A stretch of 64,000 bases of DNA from Peribacillus sp. FSL H8-0477 (GCF_038002765.1 NZ_JBBODE010000003.1:62001-126000); one strand, 5' to 3'. Numbered from the stretch's first letter, positions 1-9,004 are shown. Translations and numbers: made by a program. Notes: generated from the letters alone by a model not told the origin.

Positions 1-398
1 GTTGCATAATAGCTGATATTATCTGTACCTTTAATCAATCGGTCATAAGAAATAACTTTGATGTCCTCATCTCCAGCTTTCTTTAACACGTCTGTTAATG
101 ATTCCCCATCAATGGGTGCTACAACTAAAATATCGACACCCTTCGTAATCATATTTTCAATTTGAGAAACTTGGTTCTCGATGATATCTTCACCATATTG
201 CAGATCCGTTTTATAGCCTAACTTTTCAAATTCCTTTTTCATATTTTTTCCGTCACCGACCCAGCGTTCTGAGGATTTAGTAGGCATGGAAATACCTACG
301 GAACCGCTTTCTTTCCCGCCGGATTTCTCATCACCGCCACAAGCGGCTAGTGTGAAGATCATGACAAGCATTAATATTGAGCCTAGTAATTTCTTCAT
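1..398 (-). CDS. sugar ABC transporter substrate-binding lipoprotein (partial, 3' end outside window)
   Basis: Reading leftwards from an ATG at 398, the frame stays open to the window edge (about 132 residues). It starts with a lipoprotein signal: Met-Lys-Lys, a hydrophobic stretch and the lipobox LAAC followed by a Gly/Asp/Lys/Ser-rich linker. The next part (VGISMPTKSSERW, then LVVAPIDG and VISYDRLI) is the periplasmic-binding fold 1 pattern of ChvE/XylF-type monosaccharide-binding proteins. It would sit on the outer face of the membrane and feed a sugar ABC importer whose other genes lie to the left. Two AraR-type operators upstream and araR next door suggest arabinose or a related pentose. 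The substrate is inferred from context. Confidence 0.85.
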   Translation of the reverse strand, partial: MKKLLGSILMLVMIFTLAACGGDEKSGGKESGSVGISMPTKSSERWVGDGKNMKKEFEKLGYKTDLQYGEDIIENQVSQIENMITKGVDILVVAPIDGESLTDVLKKAGDEDIKVISYDRLIKGTDNISYYA

Positions 399-513
399 AA
401 ATTGTATCTCTCCCTTAAAATTAGTTATCACTATCATCTATCTATAACGTTATGAAAATAGAAAGAAAATAGAGACAGTTCAGAAATGTATTCGCTTCCA
501 TGACTATCATACT

Positions 514-561
514 ACTTGTAAGCACAAGTAATCTACTAAAATTTTACTTGTACGAACAAAT
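514..561 (-). promoter_or_regulatory. pair of AraR-type operators upstream of the sugar-binding protein
   Basis: Two 16-bp near-palindromes, ACTTGTAAGCACAAGT at 514-529 and ACTTGTACGAACAAAT at 546-561, match the Bacillus AraR operator pattern ATTTGTACGTACAAAT. They start 32 bp apart, about three helical turns, which would let two dimers bind on one face. They lie 116-163 bp before the start of the binding-protein gene. Binding by the adjacent araR product is inferred. Confidence 0.75.
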
Positions 562-583
562 ATTTTCCTTTTTTTTGATTATA

Positions 584-613
584 TGAAAAAAAACTCCTTT
601 TAAGAAGGAGTTT
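584..613 (-). terminator. terminator of araR
   Basis: Nine-base-pair stem AAACTCCTT/AAGGAGTTT (591-599 and 605-613) with a 5-nt loop. On the minus strand it is followed by a U run (A-rich at 584-593). It lies just past the araR stop. Confidence 0.85.
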
Positions 614-622
614 AAACACTTA

Positions 623-1699
623 CTATCCTATTTTTTTTGTAGACTTTCGAATGACTAATTCTGGTTTATAAAGAATACTAGGATTTCCTATTTGATCTTT
701 GCTCTCGATTAACTGAATAATCGTTTCAGCAGCTTGACGTCCCATTTCAAATTGAGGATGCTTAACAGAAGTAAGCTTCACTTCCGAAGCGGTTGCTAGA
801 TTAGAGTCATCAAATCCTACTACTGATAAGTCTTCTGGAACACTCATCCCCAGCTCACGAATGATATCCAGCATAGAGAGGGCAATTTCATCATTGTAAC
901 AAAATAAACCAGTCGGACGAACTTCCGCTTTCATAAGTGAGGTAAATAGTTCTGCCGCTTTTGTGTATTTTTCTTTTGTCGTATAGGAAACGATCATTTC
1001 TGGTAAGATGGGAACTCTATATGTACGATGGGCTCGAATAAATCCTTGCATTCGCCTTACACCTTGTAAATCATCCGTTTTAAATAAGCCGGCAATTCTT
1101 GTATGTCCAAGCTTCAGCAAATGTTCAACGGCTAAATAACCGCCTAATTCGTCGTCAAGTGTTAAGCTATATGGATTTAATTCTGGGTAGTACGCATTAA
1201 GCATCAGATAGGGGGTTTTTCTTCTTTCTAGATTCAAGTAATACGTTAAATTCGGATTATAATAATTACTTTTTGTAGGTTCTACAATAAGACCTGATAT
1301 CTGACTGCCAAGGATTTTTTCTAAACACATTCTTTCCTTGCTGACATCGTTATTCGTACTGTATAGCTGTAAATTATACCCCATTTTGCTTAAATACGAT
1401 TCCGCCCCGTTAATAATCTGAGGAAAGATATAGTTTGAAATATACGTCGTCACTAGCGCAATTGTTTTTTCAGTAGAATGACTGACAGCTTCCCGATCAG
1501 CACAATACGTTCCAGAGCCTTGTTCTGTGTATAACCAGCCTTCGTTGACAAGATCATTAATCGCTTTTCTTACCGTATGTCTGCTTACACCAAAATGAAC
1601 GGTTAATTCTGATTCAGAGTTAATCCGCTGATGAGGCAGATATTTTCCATTTATGATAAACGATTTGATTCCCTGCTTTACTTGTTCGTATTTTTTCAT
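623..1699 (-). CDS. araR: arabinose-responsive repressor AraR (GntR-type HTH plus LacI-type sensor)
   Basis: 358 residues. The N-terminal 65 or so form a GntR winged helix (SESELTVHFGVSRHTVRKAINDL). The rest is a LacI/periplasmic-binding-like effector domain (VVGFDDSNLATASEVKLTSV near the end). This GntR-LacI fusion is the AraR architecture, and the start MKKYEQVKQGI lines up with known AraR. An in-frame TTG lies nine codons upstream, but I chose the ATG at 1699 because the GGAGG lies between the two and homology begins here. It should repress arabinose uptake and use genes until L-arabinose binds. Operators are present before the sugar-binding gene and before araR itself. Confidence 0.93.
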   Translation of the reverse strand: MKKYEQVKQGIKSFIINGKYLPHQRINSESELTVHFGVSRHTVRKAINDLVNEGWLYTEQGSGTYCADREAVSHSTEKTIALVTTYISNYIFPQIINGAESYLSKMGYNLQLYSTNNDVSKERMCLEKILGSQISGLIVEPTKSNYYNPNLTYYLNLERRKTPYLMLNAYYPELNPYSLTLDDELGGYLAVEHLLKLGHTRIAGLFKTDDLQGVRRMQGFIRAHRTYRVPILPEMIVSYTTKEKYTKAAELFTSLMKAEVRPTGLFCYNDEIALSMLDIIRELGMSVPEDLSVVGFDDSNLATASEVKLTSVKHPQFEMGRQAAETIIQLIESKDQIGNPSILYKPELVIRKSTKKIG

Positions 1700-1756
1700 A
1701 GTAGGGTAACAGCCTCCAACCCACAACTAACGCTAAGCTATGGATTATTTATATTC

Positions 1757-1814
1757 ATTTGTACGTATAACTATAAATTATAGATCATTAAAAGACATAC
1801 TTGTACCTAGATTA
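1757..1814 (-). promoter_or_regulatory. AraR-type operator and half-site before araR
   Basis: ATTTGTACGTATAACT at 1757-1772 matches the AraR operator closely in its left half and centre. A second site, ACTTGTACCTAGATTA at 1799-1814, keeps only the left half. They lie about 60-115 bp upstream of araR, consistent with autorepression. Function is inferred from the motif. Confidence 0.6.
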
Positions 1815-1963
1815 ATCTATATTTCCAGCTTTTTCAAATGAAGATTTTGAAAAACTTGTAAAAAACGTATTCTAGTTAACCATAATATAGTTATGTATAT
1901 ATGAATGCTACTCTTGAAACAAGAGGAAACATGATATACTAGAAAAGGATTGGAAGTGAGGAA

Positions 1964-2146
1964 ATGGCGACACTTGAAACCTTAGAAGAACGTATAAGAG
2001 AAACCGAACGAACCATTATGAATGCCAAAAAGGGAAATTTAAAAAACCCAGTCGACATAAGTGATTATGAAACGTATTTAAACTACTTGAAACAAAAGAG
2101 AAACAGTAAACAGAAACAACTTTCAAGAGAACAAGCCAAAAAGTAG
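1964..2146 (+). CDS. small charged protein, unknown function
   Basis: 60 residues. A ribosome site (AAGTGAGG) lies a few bases before the ATG, and a strong terminator follows the stop, so this is very probably a real single-gene transcript. The protein is mostly predicted helix, rich in Glu, Arg and Lys (TLETLEERIRETERT at the start, KQKRNSKQKQLSREQAKK at the end), with no membrane segment or Cys. I do not recognise the family. It may be a short coiled-coil or nucleic-acid-binding protein, but nothing in the sequence proves that. Confidence 0.65.
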   Translation: MATLETLEERIRETERTIMNAKKGNLKNPVDISDYETYLNYLKQKRNSKQKQLSREQAKK

Positions 2147-2153
2147 TCATAAT

Positions 2154-2181
2154 AAAAAGGAGCAAAATTCTGCTCCTTTTT
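2154..2181. terminator. bidirectional terminator
   Basis: AAAAAGGAGCA/TGCTCCTTTTT stem (2154-2164 and 2171-2181) with T runs on both strands. It serves the small gene on the left and the HEAT-repeat gene on the right, which converge here. Confidence 0.9.
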
Positions 2182-2191
2182 TATCTATCAC

Positions 2192-2647
2192 TTACTTTTT
2201 ATTTAATGACTCCCATGTGCTTTCAAGCCATTTATCAAAATCTGCTCCCTTTTCACCCTCGTACGTATCATAGATATCTAACCGCATATTCTTTAATTTC
2301 TCTTTAAAATCATTATACGTATGATCTTTAGGTAAGCTTTTTTTAATTCTTAACAACGTTTTTGACGTGCCTTTAATTAGATCTCCTTGTTTGCGTGTTG
2401 GTGCTTTAAGGCCATCCGTTAAACCTAATCTCTTTAGTTGACGGTAAGCAGCTTCTTGAACTTTATACACAGCGTCATCGTTCATAAGGCGTACTAAAAT
2501 ATCAATTGTTTGTGTATTTTTAGACTGTCCTAGTTCTTCAACCGCATCTAATCGCTCACGCCAATCAGATTTTCTGCCGGCCGCTTTTTTTAGTTCTTCA
2601 TAATTTTCAGGTAGTCCAATTGTTTGTTTGTTAGTCAAAATAGTCAT
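2192..2647 (-). CDS. HEAT-repeat domain protein
   Basis: 151 residues, soluble. Residues about 20-75 form one to two HEAT-type helical repeats (WRERLDAVEELGQ, then TIDILVRLMNDDAVYKVQEAAYRQLKRLGL). The C-terminal half is charged and helical and ends in a Trp-rich patch (FDKWLESTWESL). HEAT repeats act as protein-protein scaffolds; no catalytic motif is visible. It is transcribed alone and ends at the shared terminator at 2154-2181. The partner is unknown. Confidence 0.75.
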   Translation of the reverse strand: MTILTNKQTIGLPENYEELKKAAGRKSDWRERLDAVEELGQSKNTQTIDILVRLMNDDAVYKVQEAAYRQLKRLGLTDGLKAPTRKQGDLIKGTSKTLLRIKKSLPKDHTYNDFKEKLKNMRLDIYDTYEGEKGADFDKWLESTWESLNKK

Positions 2648-2879
2648 TCTCCTTCTGTGTTTATGTAAAAATCATGTTTACTTTTAAAATAAACCTGCTA
2701 TTACAATCCGCAATTTACTAAGAAATTTTTTCTTATCTTTCTTATTATACTCTATTCCTTATGCTAACATAATAAAAGTCTTCATCTTTCTCTACGTTTT
2801 CATGAAAAACAGGAAAAACATAGGCATCATTCATGTCTGCCATCGTTTTCCCCTGCCATATTTCCTGTTTAAACTTTTA

Positions 2880-3860
2880 TCACTCGAATGGATAACGAAG
2901 CTCCCATTGCTTACGAATTTCATCGATGATTTTCATGATGCCCAGTGATTCATCAAGCGGCATGATCAGACTTTCTGTCATTCCTTCCTGTATACATCTG
3001 CTGACTTCTTCGGCCTCGAACGAATAACCATCTGTACTGCGATCATCTGTAAATGTTTCGACTACCTGATTGTCTCGGAATAATGAGGCTGTTTTTGCCA
3101 TCAAAAAATTAGGAATGTAAATCGAGCCTTCTGTTCCATAGATATAAGCATCATTGTTAAGATTTAGACGTACCGCTCCGTTAAGAGAGGCTGTTTTTCC
3201 ATTAGGATACGACAGCAAGACGGAGAATTGCTCATCAACACCTGTTGAGCCAATGTGGGCTGTACTAGTTATCTTATCGGGGCTGGTGCCAAGGACCATA
3301 GAAGCAAACGAAATAGGATAAATCCCAGCATCCAAAAGCGCCCCGCCTCCTAAGTTAGGATTAAGCAGTCGATTGGTCGGATCCCAATCTGTACGAAAAC
3401 CAAAATCTGCTTTTAACAGTTGAACTTCACCGATTTGTCCTTCCGCAAGCCATTGTCTAACCTTTTGGATAGACGGTAAAAAGCGCGTCCACATCGCTTC
3501 CATAAGAAAGAGTTTATTCTCCCTGGCATACTGGATTAATTCCACTAGTTCTGCAGAGTGAACAGTAAACGGTTTTTCGCACAGTACCGCTTTCCCCGCA
3601 CGTAAACTAGTTAACACATTTTCTTTATGAAAAGGATGTGGTGTGGCAACATAAATGACATCAACATCCGCATCAAGAACCAATTCTTGATAACTTCCAT
3701 AACTTCGTGGAATAGCATGTTCCGCTGCAAATTTTTGAGCACTTTCACTTGTTCTCGAACCAACAGCCGTTAACTCCGCCGTTTTCACCTGTTTTAAATC
3801 AGCCGCAAATTTTTCTGCAATCCAACCCGTACCCATAATGCCCCATTTTGTTAGAGTCAT
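2880..3860 (-). CDS. Gfo/Idh/MocA-family NAD(P)-dependent oxidoreductase
   Basis: 326 residues, normal length for the family. The N-terminal Rossmann fold has the dinucleotide motif GTGWIAEKFA (residues about 9-18). The family CEKPF motif follows at about residues 94-98 (AVLCEKPFTV), where the Lys-Pro pair contributes to cofactor and substrate binding. The second half is the alpha/beta substrate domain (GGGALLDAGIYPISFA). It resembles the dihydrodiol/xylose dehydrogenase-like branch. The substrate, probably a sugar or cyclic polyol, cannot be told. It stands alone in its transcription unit. Confidence 0.88.
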   Translation of the reverse strand: MTLTKWGIMGTGWIAEKFAADLKQVKTAELTAVGSRTSESAQKFAAEHAIPRSYGSYQELVLDADVDVIYVATPHPFHKENVLTSLRAGKAVLCEKPFTVHSAELVELIQYARENKLFLMEAMWTRFLPSIQKVRQWLAEGQIGEVQLLKADFGFRTDWDPTNRLLNPNLGGGALLDAGIYPISFASMVLGTSPDKITSTAHIGSTGVDEQFSVLLSYPNGKTASLNGAVRLNLNNDAYIYGTEGSIYIPNFLMAKTASLFRDNQVVETFTDDRSTDGYSFEAEEVSRCIQEGMTESLIMPLDESLGIMKIIDEIRKQWELRYPFE

Positions 3861-4027
3861 ATTTTCTCCTCTTTTCCCTTATTTAGTAGTTATATCCATT
3901 TTAATACATTGCACTAGCCTATAAAAGAATAAAGCTTTCCTATTTTTGCTTTACGTGTTTACTAGTCTCCTAAAAGTATAAAAATCTCTTTGACATTATG
4001 TATAAAACAGAGTAAGTTACAATAGTA

Positions 4028-4050
4028 ATATATTCAAATAATCAGATATA
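4028..4050 (+). promoter_or_regulatory. possible ArsR-family operator before sulP
   Basis: An AT-rich imperfect palindrome of the ATATTCAAAT..ATCAGATAT type lies 38 bp before the transporter start. It resembles the operators of SmtB/ArsR-type repressors. The natural candidate regulator is the ArsR-like protein encoded two genes' length downstream in the same operon. Motif match is loose. Confidence 0.35.
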
Positions 4051-4087
4051 CAAACACAATACATTACTTACAAAGAAGGTTAGTCGT

Positions 4088-5815
4088 ATGCACCGAAAAT
4101 GGGGATTTACCGGAAGATATCGTGACTATTCACTTAAAAATCTTCAAAAGGATTTATTAGCTGGGCTTACGGTAGGTGTCATTGCCATACCGCTTGGAAT
4201 GGCCTTCGCTATCGCCTCTGGTGTCAAACCAGAGTATGGCATTTATACAACGATTATTGCGGGAATATTAATCGCACTCTTCGGTGGTTCGAAGTATCAA
4301 ATTGGTGGACCAACGGGGGCGTTTGTTCCGATTTTATTTGGAATCGTTATGTCCTATGGGTATGAAAATCTATTGATTGCAGGTTTTCTCGCCGGATTTA
4401 TTCTTTTATTTATGGGTATGTTTAAGTTAGGTTCATTAATTAAATTCATACCTAAGCCCGTAACCGTTGGGTTTACATCAGGAATCGCTGTGACTATTTT
4501 TGAAGGACAGATTACAAATTTTTTAGGACTAACCGGGATTAAACATCAAGAAACGTTTATAGAAAATGTTCAAGAACTAGCCATGCATCTTGATACAGTC
4601 AATGTATACAGTTCGTTGACCGCAGTTATTTGTCTCATAACGATTCTTTATACACAAAAGAAATTTCCGAAAATTCCTGGACCACTGATTGGACTCACGG
4701 TCTCTACTGTGATCGCCTCTTTATTTTTCTCAGACCAGGTAGCCACAATTGGTTCCGCGTATGGTGAAATACCGAATACTCTCCCCCATTTTCATATTCC
4801 AGACATTACGTTTGCACGGATCGAACAAATGATTGCTCCAGCATTTGTTATTGCTATGCTTGGAAGTATTGAATCACTGTTATCAGCAGTGGTTGCTGAT
4901 GGAATGACGAAGAGTAAACATAATAGTAACCGTGAATTAATCGGCCAAGGCATTGCCAACATTATCACGCCATTGTTTGGCGGCATACCTGCAACTGGTG
5001 CAATTGCAAGAACGGCAACAAATATCAAAAACGGCGCTGTTTCTCCATTCTCAGGTATTATTCATGGGGTTATTGTATTACTGATTTTAGTAGTGTTCGC
5101 TCCATTAGCCTCAACTATTCCTTTAGCTAGTATGGCTCCCATATTGATGGTCGTCGCGTGGAATATGAGTGAAAGAAAAGTATTTTTTCAGTTAGTAAGA
5201 TTAAGAAATGCCGATGCACTCGTTTTAATCGTGACGTTTTTATTAACGATTTTTATGGATCTTACCGTTGCCGTAGAAGTCGGATTATTGCTCGCTCTGC
5301 TTTTATTTGTAAAAAGGATGAGTGAATCATTGATTACAGTTAAAGCTTTACCTAATCCAAACCATAAGGGAAATAAGGTAGAAACTCAAATGGTGACAGA
5401 TATACATGACTGTCCGCAAATTAACATCTATAATATAGAGGGTCCTTTATTTTTTGGCGCAGCGCAAACCTTTGAGCAGACAATCATGAATACCATAAAC
5501 CTAACACCTGAAGTATTAATTTTAAGAATGAATAAGGTTCCTTTTATTGATACTACTGGTGAATCTTATCTATCAACGATCGTACATGATTTTTCTAGAC
5601 ATGGAATGGTGTTAATTGTGGGTATTACCCAACAGCCTAAAAACTTACTTACTAAAACTGGTTTGACTGATTTTTTAGGAGAAAACCACTTCTTTGAACA
5701 TACTGGAGATGCTATTACTTTTGCTCTTCAACAAGTAAATGAAAATAAATGCTTAGGTTGCAAGCACTTTGCATTTAGGGAATGTACGGCACTTTCAAAT
5801 CCAATTCAGAAATAA
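4088..5815 (+). CDS. SulP (SLC26) family anion transporter with STAS domain
   Basis: 575 residues. The first 400 or so form the SulP membrane domain, with the family signatures LLAGLTVGVIAIPLGMAFAIASG near the N terminus and PKPVTVGFTSGIAVTIF. A cytosolic STAS domain follows at roughly residues 430-540 (FIDTTGESYLSTI). The extreme C terminus carries an extra cysteine cluster, C-x2-C-x7-C (residues about 555-566), not needed in ordinary SulP proteins. SulP members carry sulfate, bicarbonate or related anions; the exact ion is unknown. The stop is 35 bp before an ArsR-type regulator gene, so the two are probably co-transcribed. Confidence 0.92.
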   Translation: MHRKWGFTGRYRDYSLKNLQKDLLAGLTVGVIAIPLGMAFAIASGVKPEYGIYTTIIAGILIALFGGSKYQIGGPTGAFVPILFGIVMSYGYENLLIAGFLAGFILLFMGMFKLGSLIKFIPKPVTVGFTSGIAVTIFEGQITNFLGLTGIKHQETFIENVQELAMHLDTVNVYSSLTAVICLITILYTQKKFPKIPGPLIGLTVSTVIASLFFSDQVATIGSAYGEIPNTLPHFHIPDITFARIEQMIAPAFVIAMLGSIESLLSAVVADGMTKSKHNSNRELIGQGIANIITPLFGGIPATGAIARTATNIKNGAVSPFSGIIHGVIVLLILVVFAPLASTIPLASMAPILMVVAWNMSERKVFFQLVRLRNADALVLIVTFLLTIFMDLTVAVEVGLLLALLLFVKRMSESLITVKALPNPNHKGNKVETQMVTDIHDCPQINIYNIEGPLFFGAAQTFEQTIMNTINLTPEVLILRMNKVPFIDTTGESYLSTIVHDFSRHGMVLIVGITQQPKNLLTKTGLTDFLGENHFFEHTGDAITFALQQVNENKCLGCKHFAFRECTALSNPIQK

Positions 5816-5850
5816 TGAAGGCTACACGTTATGTGGAAGGTGAGAAAAGT

Positions 5851-6204
5851 ATGAAAAATCTTGAAATGCAGCAGTTTAAATCCGACTTCTTTAAAGCACT
5901 TGCCCATCCTCTTCGGATTAGAATTCTTGAATTATTAGCTGAAAGCGATAAAAACGTTAATGAAATTCAAACCCTTGTAGGCAGTGAGGGATCTGCTGTC
6001 TCTCAGCAATTGACTGTATTACGGGCCAAGAATATTGTTACAGGAACAAAAGAAGGAAACCGTGTTATCTATTCTTTAAGAGATCCAATGATTATAGAAC
6101 TATTAGCTGTTGCCAAGCAAATTTTTAATAATCATCTCGTCGATACAATCACTATGCTCGATAAATTCAAGACCCCGGATCCACAGACTAACGATAAAGA
6201 ATAA
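5851..6204 (+). CDS. ArsR/SmtB-family winged-helix repressor
   Basis: 117 residues from the ATG at 5851, which has GGAAGGTGAG just upstream. Longer frames starting inside sulP are less likely. The helix-turn-helix covers about residues 12-80 (FFKALAHPLRIRILELL, then GSEGSAVSQQLTVLRAKNIV, then EGNRVIYSLRD). There is no cysteine at all, so a thiol-based metal sensor is unlikely. It follows sulP, a common pairing, and probably controls that operon. Signal not known. Confidence 0.88.
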   Translation: MKNLEMQQFKSDFFKALAHPLRIRILELLAESDKNVNEIQTLVGSEGSAVSQQLTVLRAKNIVTGTKEGNRVIYSLRDPMIIELLAVAKQIFNNHLVDTITMLDKFKTPDPQTNDKE

Positions 6205-6258
6205 CGAAAAGCATTTCTTCTCTCTAAAAGAATTGCATTTTCACCACTAAAGCTTCAT

Positions 6259-6287
6259 AATCATTAAGCGGATCTTGCTTAATGATT
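6259..6287 (+). terminator. inverted repeat after arsR, weak terminator
   Basis: AATCATTAAGC (6259-6269) pairs with GCTTAATGATT (6277-6287) across a 7-nt loop. It lies 55 bp after the arsR stop, but the following T run is poor (ATTAAAC). It could be a weak terminator or an operator-like palindrome before yeeI. Confidence 0.45.
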
Positions 6288-6425
6288 ATTAAACTCGCAA
6301 TAAATAAGGTATAATGGAAGCGAATGAATAAGTGCTGTCTTTTCAATGCATTTGAATGAAGTGGACTTATTATCAAGACATTTATTAGAGAATCGTATTT
6401 TTAAGTCGAAAGAGAGTGAGAAAAT

Positions 6426-7145
6426 ATGGGTCGTAAGTGGAACAATATTAAAGAGAAAAAAGCTTCGAAGGATGCAAATACAAGTCGTATTTATGCAAAA
6501 TTCGGACGGGAAATTTATGTGGTAGCAAAGCAAGGTGAACCTGATCCAGAATCAAATCAAGCTTTACGTGTCGTTCTTGAACGGGCAAAGACGTATAATG
6601 TCCCAAGAGTCATTATTGACCGTGCGATCGAAAAAGCAAAAGGCGGTTCAGAAGAAAATTATGATGAGCTGCGTTACGAAGGTTTCGGGCCGAATGGTTC
6701 TATGGTCATTGTTGATGCGTTGACTAATAACGTTAATCGTACAGCATCAGATGTTCGTGCGGCATTTGGTAAAAATGGCGGCAACATGGGTGTAAGCGGC
6801 TCGGTTGCTTATATGTTTGATGCTACTGCCGTAATTGGTATTGAAGGAAAATCTGCAGATGATGTTCTTGAGCTATTAATGGAAGCGGATGTTGATGTTC
6901 GCGATATCATTGAAGAAGACGAAAGCGTCATTGTTTATGCTGAACCTGATCAATTCCATACTGTCCAACAGGCATTCAAGGATGCAGGTATTACTGAGTT
7001 TACGGTTGCTGAATTAACAATGGTTGCCCAAAATGATTTAGCTCTCTCAGAAGACGCACAAGAACAATTCGAAAAAATGATTGAAGCCTTAGAAGATTTA
7101 GAAGATGTACAGCAAGTCTACCACAACGTGGAGCTAGGCGAATAA
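6426..7145 (+). CDS. yeeI: YebC/PmpR-family protein (YeeI)
   Basis: 239 residues, standard length. The N terminus [20 protein letters not shown] is the typical YebC start, followed by [10 protein letters not shown], the conserved core [23 protein letters not shown] and [14 protein letters not shown]. YebC proteins are cytosolic three-domain proteins. They were first called transcriptional regulators and are more recently linked to translation of proline-rich motifs on the ribosome. This sequence is the MGRKW subtype found in Bacillus as YeeI. It is monocistronic, with a strong terminator directly after the stop. Confidence 0.92.
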   Translation: MGRKWNNIKEKKASKDANTSRIYAKFGREIYVVAKQGEPDPESNQALRVVLERAKTYNVPRVIIDRAIEKAKGGSEENYDELRYEGFGPNGSMVIVDALTNNVNRTASDVRAAFGKNGGNMGVSGSVAYMFDATAVIGIEGKSADDVLELLMEADVDVRDIIEEDESVIVYAEPDQFHTVQQAFKDAGITEFTVAELTMVAQNDLALSEDAQEQFEKMIEALEDLEDVQQVYHNVELGE

Positions 7146-7150
7146 TCAAC

Positions 7151-7181
7151 AAAAAAAGGAGCTGAGTTCAGCTCCTTTTTT
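7151..7181 (+). terminator. terminator of yeeI
   Basis: AAAAAAGGAGCTGA pairs with TCAGCTCCTTTTTT, followed by T residues, 6 nt after the stop codon. Confidence 0.93.
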
Positions 7182-7245
7182 GTGTTTACATAGAGAAACA
7201 CATGCCATTCTGTCAGCATAGAATAGTGAATAGGCGGTGAGAACT

Positions 7246-7707
7246 ATGCACATTAGGCCAACGAAGAATTATGAAATCATTGCAAAACTAAATCGACATG
7301 TTCACTCCTTGCATGCCGCACTTTATCCTAAGCACTTTAAAAAATATAACTATCCAGAAGTTAGAGAAACCTTTAAATATTTAATAGACAATGATCAGTT
7401 TATTTTTCTTCTATTAGAGGATCACAAAAAAGCAATTGGCTACGTATGGATAGAAATTATCTTTTATCCAGAAAATGCGTTTAGAAAGAGTTACGAGTCG
7501 ATTTATGTACATCAGATAGGGCTAAGAGCGGATCAAAAGAAAAAGGGGTATGGAACACTTCTTATGGATGAGGTATACACGATTGCAAAGAAGCATGATA
7601 TTGAGTTAATTGAATTAGATTACTGGTTTGAAAATACTGATGCTAAAGAGTTTTATAAAAAGCATCAGTTTAGCAATTGCAGAGAGTTTGTGTATAAGCA
7701 ATTGTAA
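7246..7707 (+). CDS. GNAT-family N-acetyltransferase
   Basis: 153 residues from ATG 7246. A GTG nine bases upstream lies inside the ribosome site GGTGAG and is not preferred. The GNAT acetyl-CoA loop is visible as IGLRADQKKKGYGTLLMDEVYTIAKK (residues about 88-112; Q/R-x-x-G-x-G/A form), followed by the C-terminal strand ELDYWFENTDAKEFYKKHQF. Substrate not identifiable. It ends at a shared hairpin against the convergent alcohol dehydrogenase gene. Confidence 0.88.
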   Translation: MHIRPTKNYEIIAKLNRHVHSLHAALYPKHFKKYNYPEVRETFKYLIDNDQFIFLLLEDHKKAIGYVWIEIIFYPENAFRKSYESIYVHQIGLRADQKKKGYGTLLMDEVYTIAKKHDIELIELDYWFENTDAKEFYKKHQFSNCREFVYKQL

Positions 7708-7709
7708 AA

Positions 7710-7742
7710 GGCATGTTTGAAAAATCAAACATGCCCCTTTTA
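7710..7742 (+). terminator. terminator after acetyltransferase gene
   Basis: Perfect 10-bp stem GGCATGTTTG/CAAACATGCC (7710-7719 and 7726-7735) followed by a short T run. It lies between convergent genes. Confidence 0.88.
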
Positions 7743-8948
7743 TTAAATCACTTTTACCTTCGTTCCAATAATGACCTCTTTTGATACTTTCGTAATAACA
7801 TCTTCACGTACTTTATAAAGCATGGCAATTGGATCCGCTTGAACTAATGGAATTAACCCTGGGATATCTTCGGGGTCAATAGAATATTCAGTGAAATCTT
7901 CCGGCAGGTTAATATCTTCTCTGAGTGAGATGATTTTCTCAATACACTGTTTTAGACACGTTTCTGAATCAGGTGACGCATCATCGACACGTAAAGCCTC
8001 TGCTAACCCTTGAATCTTATTCAGATAGAGTTCTGGGAGATGCGTCATAACATTCGGTAATAACACGGCATTGGCCAGTCCGTGCGGAATATTATACTTT
8101 GCCCCAAAACTATGAGCAAGATTATGCACCGGTACCGCATCAACTGCCAGGCAAAAACTTAAAATCGCCATAGAACTTGCTTGCAGCATATTCGAACGGG
8201 CTGCTAGGTTTTTCCCTTCATGAACGGCCGTTTTGAGGTTATCTATGACCAATCTAATTGATTGAAGGGCCAAAGCATCTGTCATGGCATTTGATTTATT
8301 TGAAAAATATCCTTCAATCCCATGTGTGAGGGCGTCCATCCCGGTGAAGGCAGTAATTTTCGGCGGCAGACCAAGTGTTAAATCCGGGTCCAATATTGCA
8401 TAGTCGGCACTAATATATGGATTAAAAATATTACATTTAACCCCTAATCGTTCATTAAGAATAACTGCACCTGGAGAAACCTCTGAACCCGTACCCGCAG
8501 TAGTTGGGATTGCAACATGCGGTGTAGCAAATGGCTGTGAATCTCGACCTTCTGCTAGCGTCCCCATCACAGCAAGACTGATATCACTCACCTTATGATG
8601 GATGGCCCATTTAACGCCTTTTACGGTATCCATTACACTTCCACCGCCTAATGCAATCAGGCAATCGCCATTTCTTTCTTTGTAAAAAGAAATGGCCTCA
8701 TTAATATAGCTGGATTTTGCATCTTGTTCGATATTATCAAACACGCCTGCTAGTTGAATACCTGGTACTCTTTCGAATAAATCAATTATTGATTGTGTAA
8801 TGCCGGCATTTGTTAACCCTTTGTCTGAATAAAGAACAGGTCGTGTGCCTCCTAACTGTTTAATAACATCCGGAAGTAAAATACGAGTACCTGAACCACT
8901 TTTTATAATTGTATGTTGGTAATATTCATAATAAGATGTTACTTTCAT
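7743..8948 (-). CDS. iron-containing (group III) alcohol dehydrogenase
   Basis: 401 residues. The NAD-binding half shows GGGSVMDTVKG and IPTTAGTGSEVSPG. The metal-binding half shows FTGMDALTHGIEGYFS and HNLAHSFGAKYNIPHGLANAVLLP, which supply the conserved histidines for Fe(II) or another divalent metal. GGAGGAGATC precedes the ATG. It sits 56 bp behind an aldehyde dehydrogenase gene on the same strand, so the two form a probable alcohol-to-aldehyde-to-acid oxidation unit. The natural alcohol is unknown. Confidence 0.92.
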   Translation of the reverse strand: MKVTSYYEYYQHTIIKSGSGTRILLPDVIKQLGGTRPVLYSDKGLTNAGITQSIIDLFERVPGIQLAGVFDNIEQDAKSSYINEAISFYKERNGDCLIALGGGSVMDTVKGVKWAIHHKVSDISLAVMGTLAEGRDSQPFATPHVAIPTTAGTGSEVSPGAVILNERLGVKCNIFNPYISADYAILDPDLTLGLPPKITAFTGMDALTHGIEGYFSNKSNAMTDALALQSIRLVIDNLKTAVHEGKNLAARSNMLQASSMAILSFCLAVDAVPVHNLAHSFGAKYNIPHGLANAVLLPNVMTHLPELYLNKIQGLAEALRVDDASPDSETCLKQCIEKIISLREDINLPEDFTEYSIDPEDIPGLIPLVQADPIAMLYKVREDVITKVSKEVIIGTKVKVI

Positions 8949-9004
8949 AAGATCTCCTCCACTTATATCAACTTTTTTTATTCAGTATCTGCTCTTCATT
9001 CTTA

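Noticed and set aside
35..45. Another TATCGGTC-like word near the left end (AATCGGTCAT)
   Set aside because: Lies in the coding sequence of the binding protein, differs at the first base and is isolated.
4792..5028. 78-codon minus-strand frame inside sulP
   Set aside because: Opposite-strand shadow of a clear transporter gene; no ribosome site and no family match.
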